Made by a program: the position numbers and the translations under genes. A stretch of DNA of 6,699 nucleotides. Origin: Candidatus Omnitrophota bacterium (GTDB lineage Bacteria > Hinthialibacterota > Hinthialibacteria > Hinthialibacterales > JAKPRU01). This document shows, one piece after another, positions 6,007 to 6,699 of this stretch. Numbering within the stretch: position 1 is the stretch's first letter; every line of letters starts with the position of its first letter. The stretch is from the NCBI GenBank assembly GCA_029557025.1, contig JAKPRU010000443.1, positions 1 to 6,699 of the forward strand. The letters are read 5' to 3'. The notes beneath the pieces are model-generated. The model was not told the DNA's origin, ran no database searches, and saw only the letters and a list, made by a program, of their open reading frames with translations.

Positions 6007-6699
6007 TCAGGCCCGGTTTTGATCGGCCACGTCACGGAAAATATCCGCTGCCAGTTCGCAGTCATCTTCCGTGTATCGTTCGCAGAAAGTGGACCAGCGA
6101 ATCCAGGTTTCCAGAAAGGCATGGGCAGTCGGGCAGGTGCGTTCATCGTACCGGTATTCGCGCGATGCGGGAGGCATGGAATACGGATAGATTTTCTGCC
6201 GCGCATTCTTCTGAAGAAACGTCAATGCTTCCGGCATGAGATAGTATTTTCCTATTCCTGCTCCGGGAATCCCGGCTTCTGCCAGCTGTTCGGCAAATTC
6301 TTCCGTACTGCACCGGAACGCTTGCGGGTCCAGGTTGACCCCGACCATCCAACATGAATACACATTTTGATAATCCGGTATGGGCAACGGAGTAATACCG
6401 GGGATTTCTCCCAATTTCTGGGACAGGAGTCGAATCATCTGATCGCGCCGGGCGACCTGGTCTTTGATAAGTTCCAGTTGTGCCAGTGAGACTGCCGCAG
6501 TACACAGCGGCATCCGGTAGGCGAATCCGAGTTCCGTGTGCAGACGACCGAAATGCGGCTTCATCTGCGCGCCGCGACTCTGCCCGATAAACCGACAGCG
6601 TTCGGCAAGATCCTCATCGTTCGTGACAACGCATCCCCCGACATCGGACCCCATGGTCTTCTCTGAGTCGAACGAAAATCCGGCGGCTTGGCTCAAGGT
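6007..6699 (-). CDS. DegT/DnrJ/EryC1/StrS family PLP-dependent sugar aminotransferase (C-terminal part)
   Basis: About 230 residues are present; the N-terminal part lies beyond the high-coordinate edge, so the window starts in mid-gene. FSFDSEKTMGSDVGG (8-22 of the visible part) matches the PLP-lysine region of the family, with K14 the likely Schiff-base lysine. GFAYRMPLCTAAVSLAQLELI (58-78) fits the family segment of a tyrosine/asparagine-Arg-Met motif followed by an AAxxxxQL helix. These enzymes transfer an amino group, often from glutamate or glutamine, to a keto-sugar bound to a nucleotide, or to related cyclitols, making amino-sugars for surface polysaccharides or antibiotics. The substrate cannot be deduced. 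It ends in TGA at 6009-6007, followed by the hairpin at 5977-5949. It fits the sugar theme of the genes below but is probably a separate transcript. Confidence 0.87.
   Translation of the reverse strand, partial: TLSQAAGFSFDSEKTMGSDVGGCVVTNDEDLAERCRFIGQSRGAQMKPHFGRLHTELGFAYRMPLCTAAVSLAQLELIKDQVARRDQMIRLLSQKLGEIPGITPLPIPDYQNVYSCWMVGVNLDPQAFRCSTEEFAEQLAEAGIPGAGIGKYYLMPEALTFLQKNARQKIYPYSMPPASREYRYDERTCPTAHAFLETWIRWSTFCERYTEDDCELAADIFRDVADQNRA

Noticed and set aside
1..6699. Alternative genetic code with UGA as an amino acid
   Set aside because: The GT2, FtsX-like, aminotransferase and sugar transferase frames all end in TGA at sensible protein ends, mostly overlapping the next start codon, so TGA acts as a stop here.

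Overview
The window holds one continuous run of minus-strand genes, read from high to low coordinates, for cell-envelope polysaccharide synthesis and cell-envelope remodelling. No phage, transposon, CRISPR, tRNA or rRNA signal was seen. Base composition is moderately GC-rich. Gene starts are Shine-Dalgarno led, and the intact genes end in TGA or TAA. A heptosyltransferase-like GT9 enzyme, a polyprenyl-phosphate sugar-1-phosphate transferase and an FtsX/EnvC-like pair suggest a Gram-negative-type bacterium. The histidine kinase resembles types I associate with deltaproteobacteria and related uncultured phyla, but the lineage cannot be fixed from this sequence.

Layout on the minus strand: (1) 6699-6007, the C-terminal part of a DegT/DnrJ/EryC1/StrS-type PLP sugar aminotransferase. 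(2) 5977-5941, a strong hairpin that probably terminates it. (3) 5935-5908, a near-consensus sigma70-type promoter. (4) 5863-4718, a soluble PAS histidine kinase with a cysteine-rich PAS insert. (5) 4643-3600, a family 2 glycosyltransferase with C-terminal membrane helices. (6) 3603-2221, a WbaP/WcaJ-type sugar-phosphate transferase broken by one in-frame TGA at 2532-2530. (7) 2221-1145, a family 9 (heptosyltransferase-like) glycosyltransferase. (8) 1099-266, an FtsX-like four-helix membrane protein. (9) 266-1, the start of a membrane-anchored coiled-coil protein that looks like an EnvC/PcsB-type murein hydrolase activator.

Genes 5-7 and 8-9 are joined by 4-nt or 1-nt stop/start overlaps, with only 45 nt between the two blocks and 74 nt after the kinase. 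The promoter at 5935-5908 could therefore drive everything below it. The implied job is to load a first sugar phosphate onto a lipid carrier, extend it with two glycosyltransferases, and make an FtsX-type protein with its periplasmic partner from the same transcript.

The points most worth a second look are the single in-frame UGA that separates two conserved halves of the sugar-phosphate transferase catalytic domain, an FtsX-like protein that lacks the usual cytoplasmic coupling loop and has no ftsE beside it, and the unusual kinase. No wholly new system can be claimed from this window.
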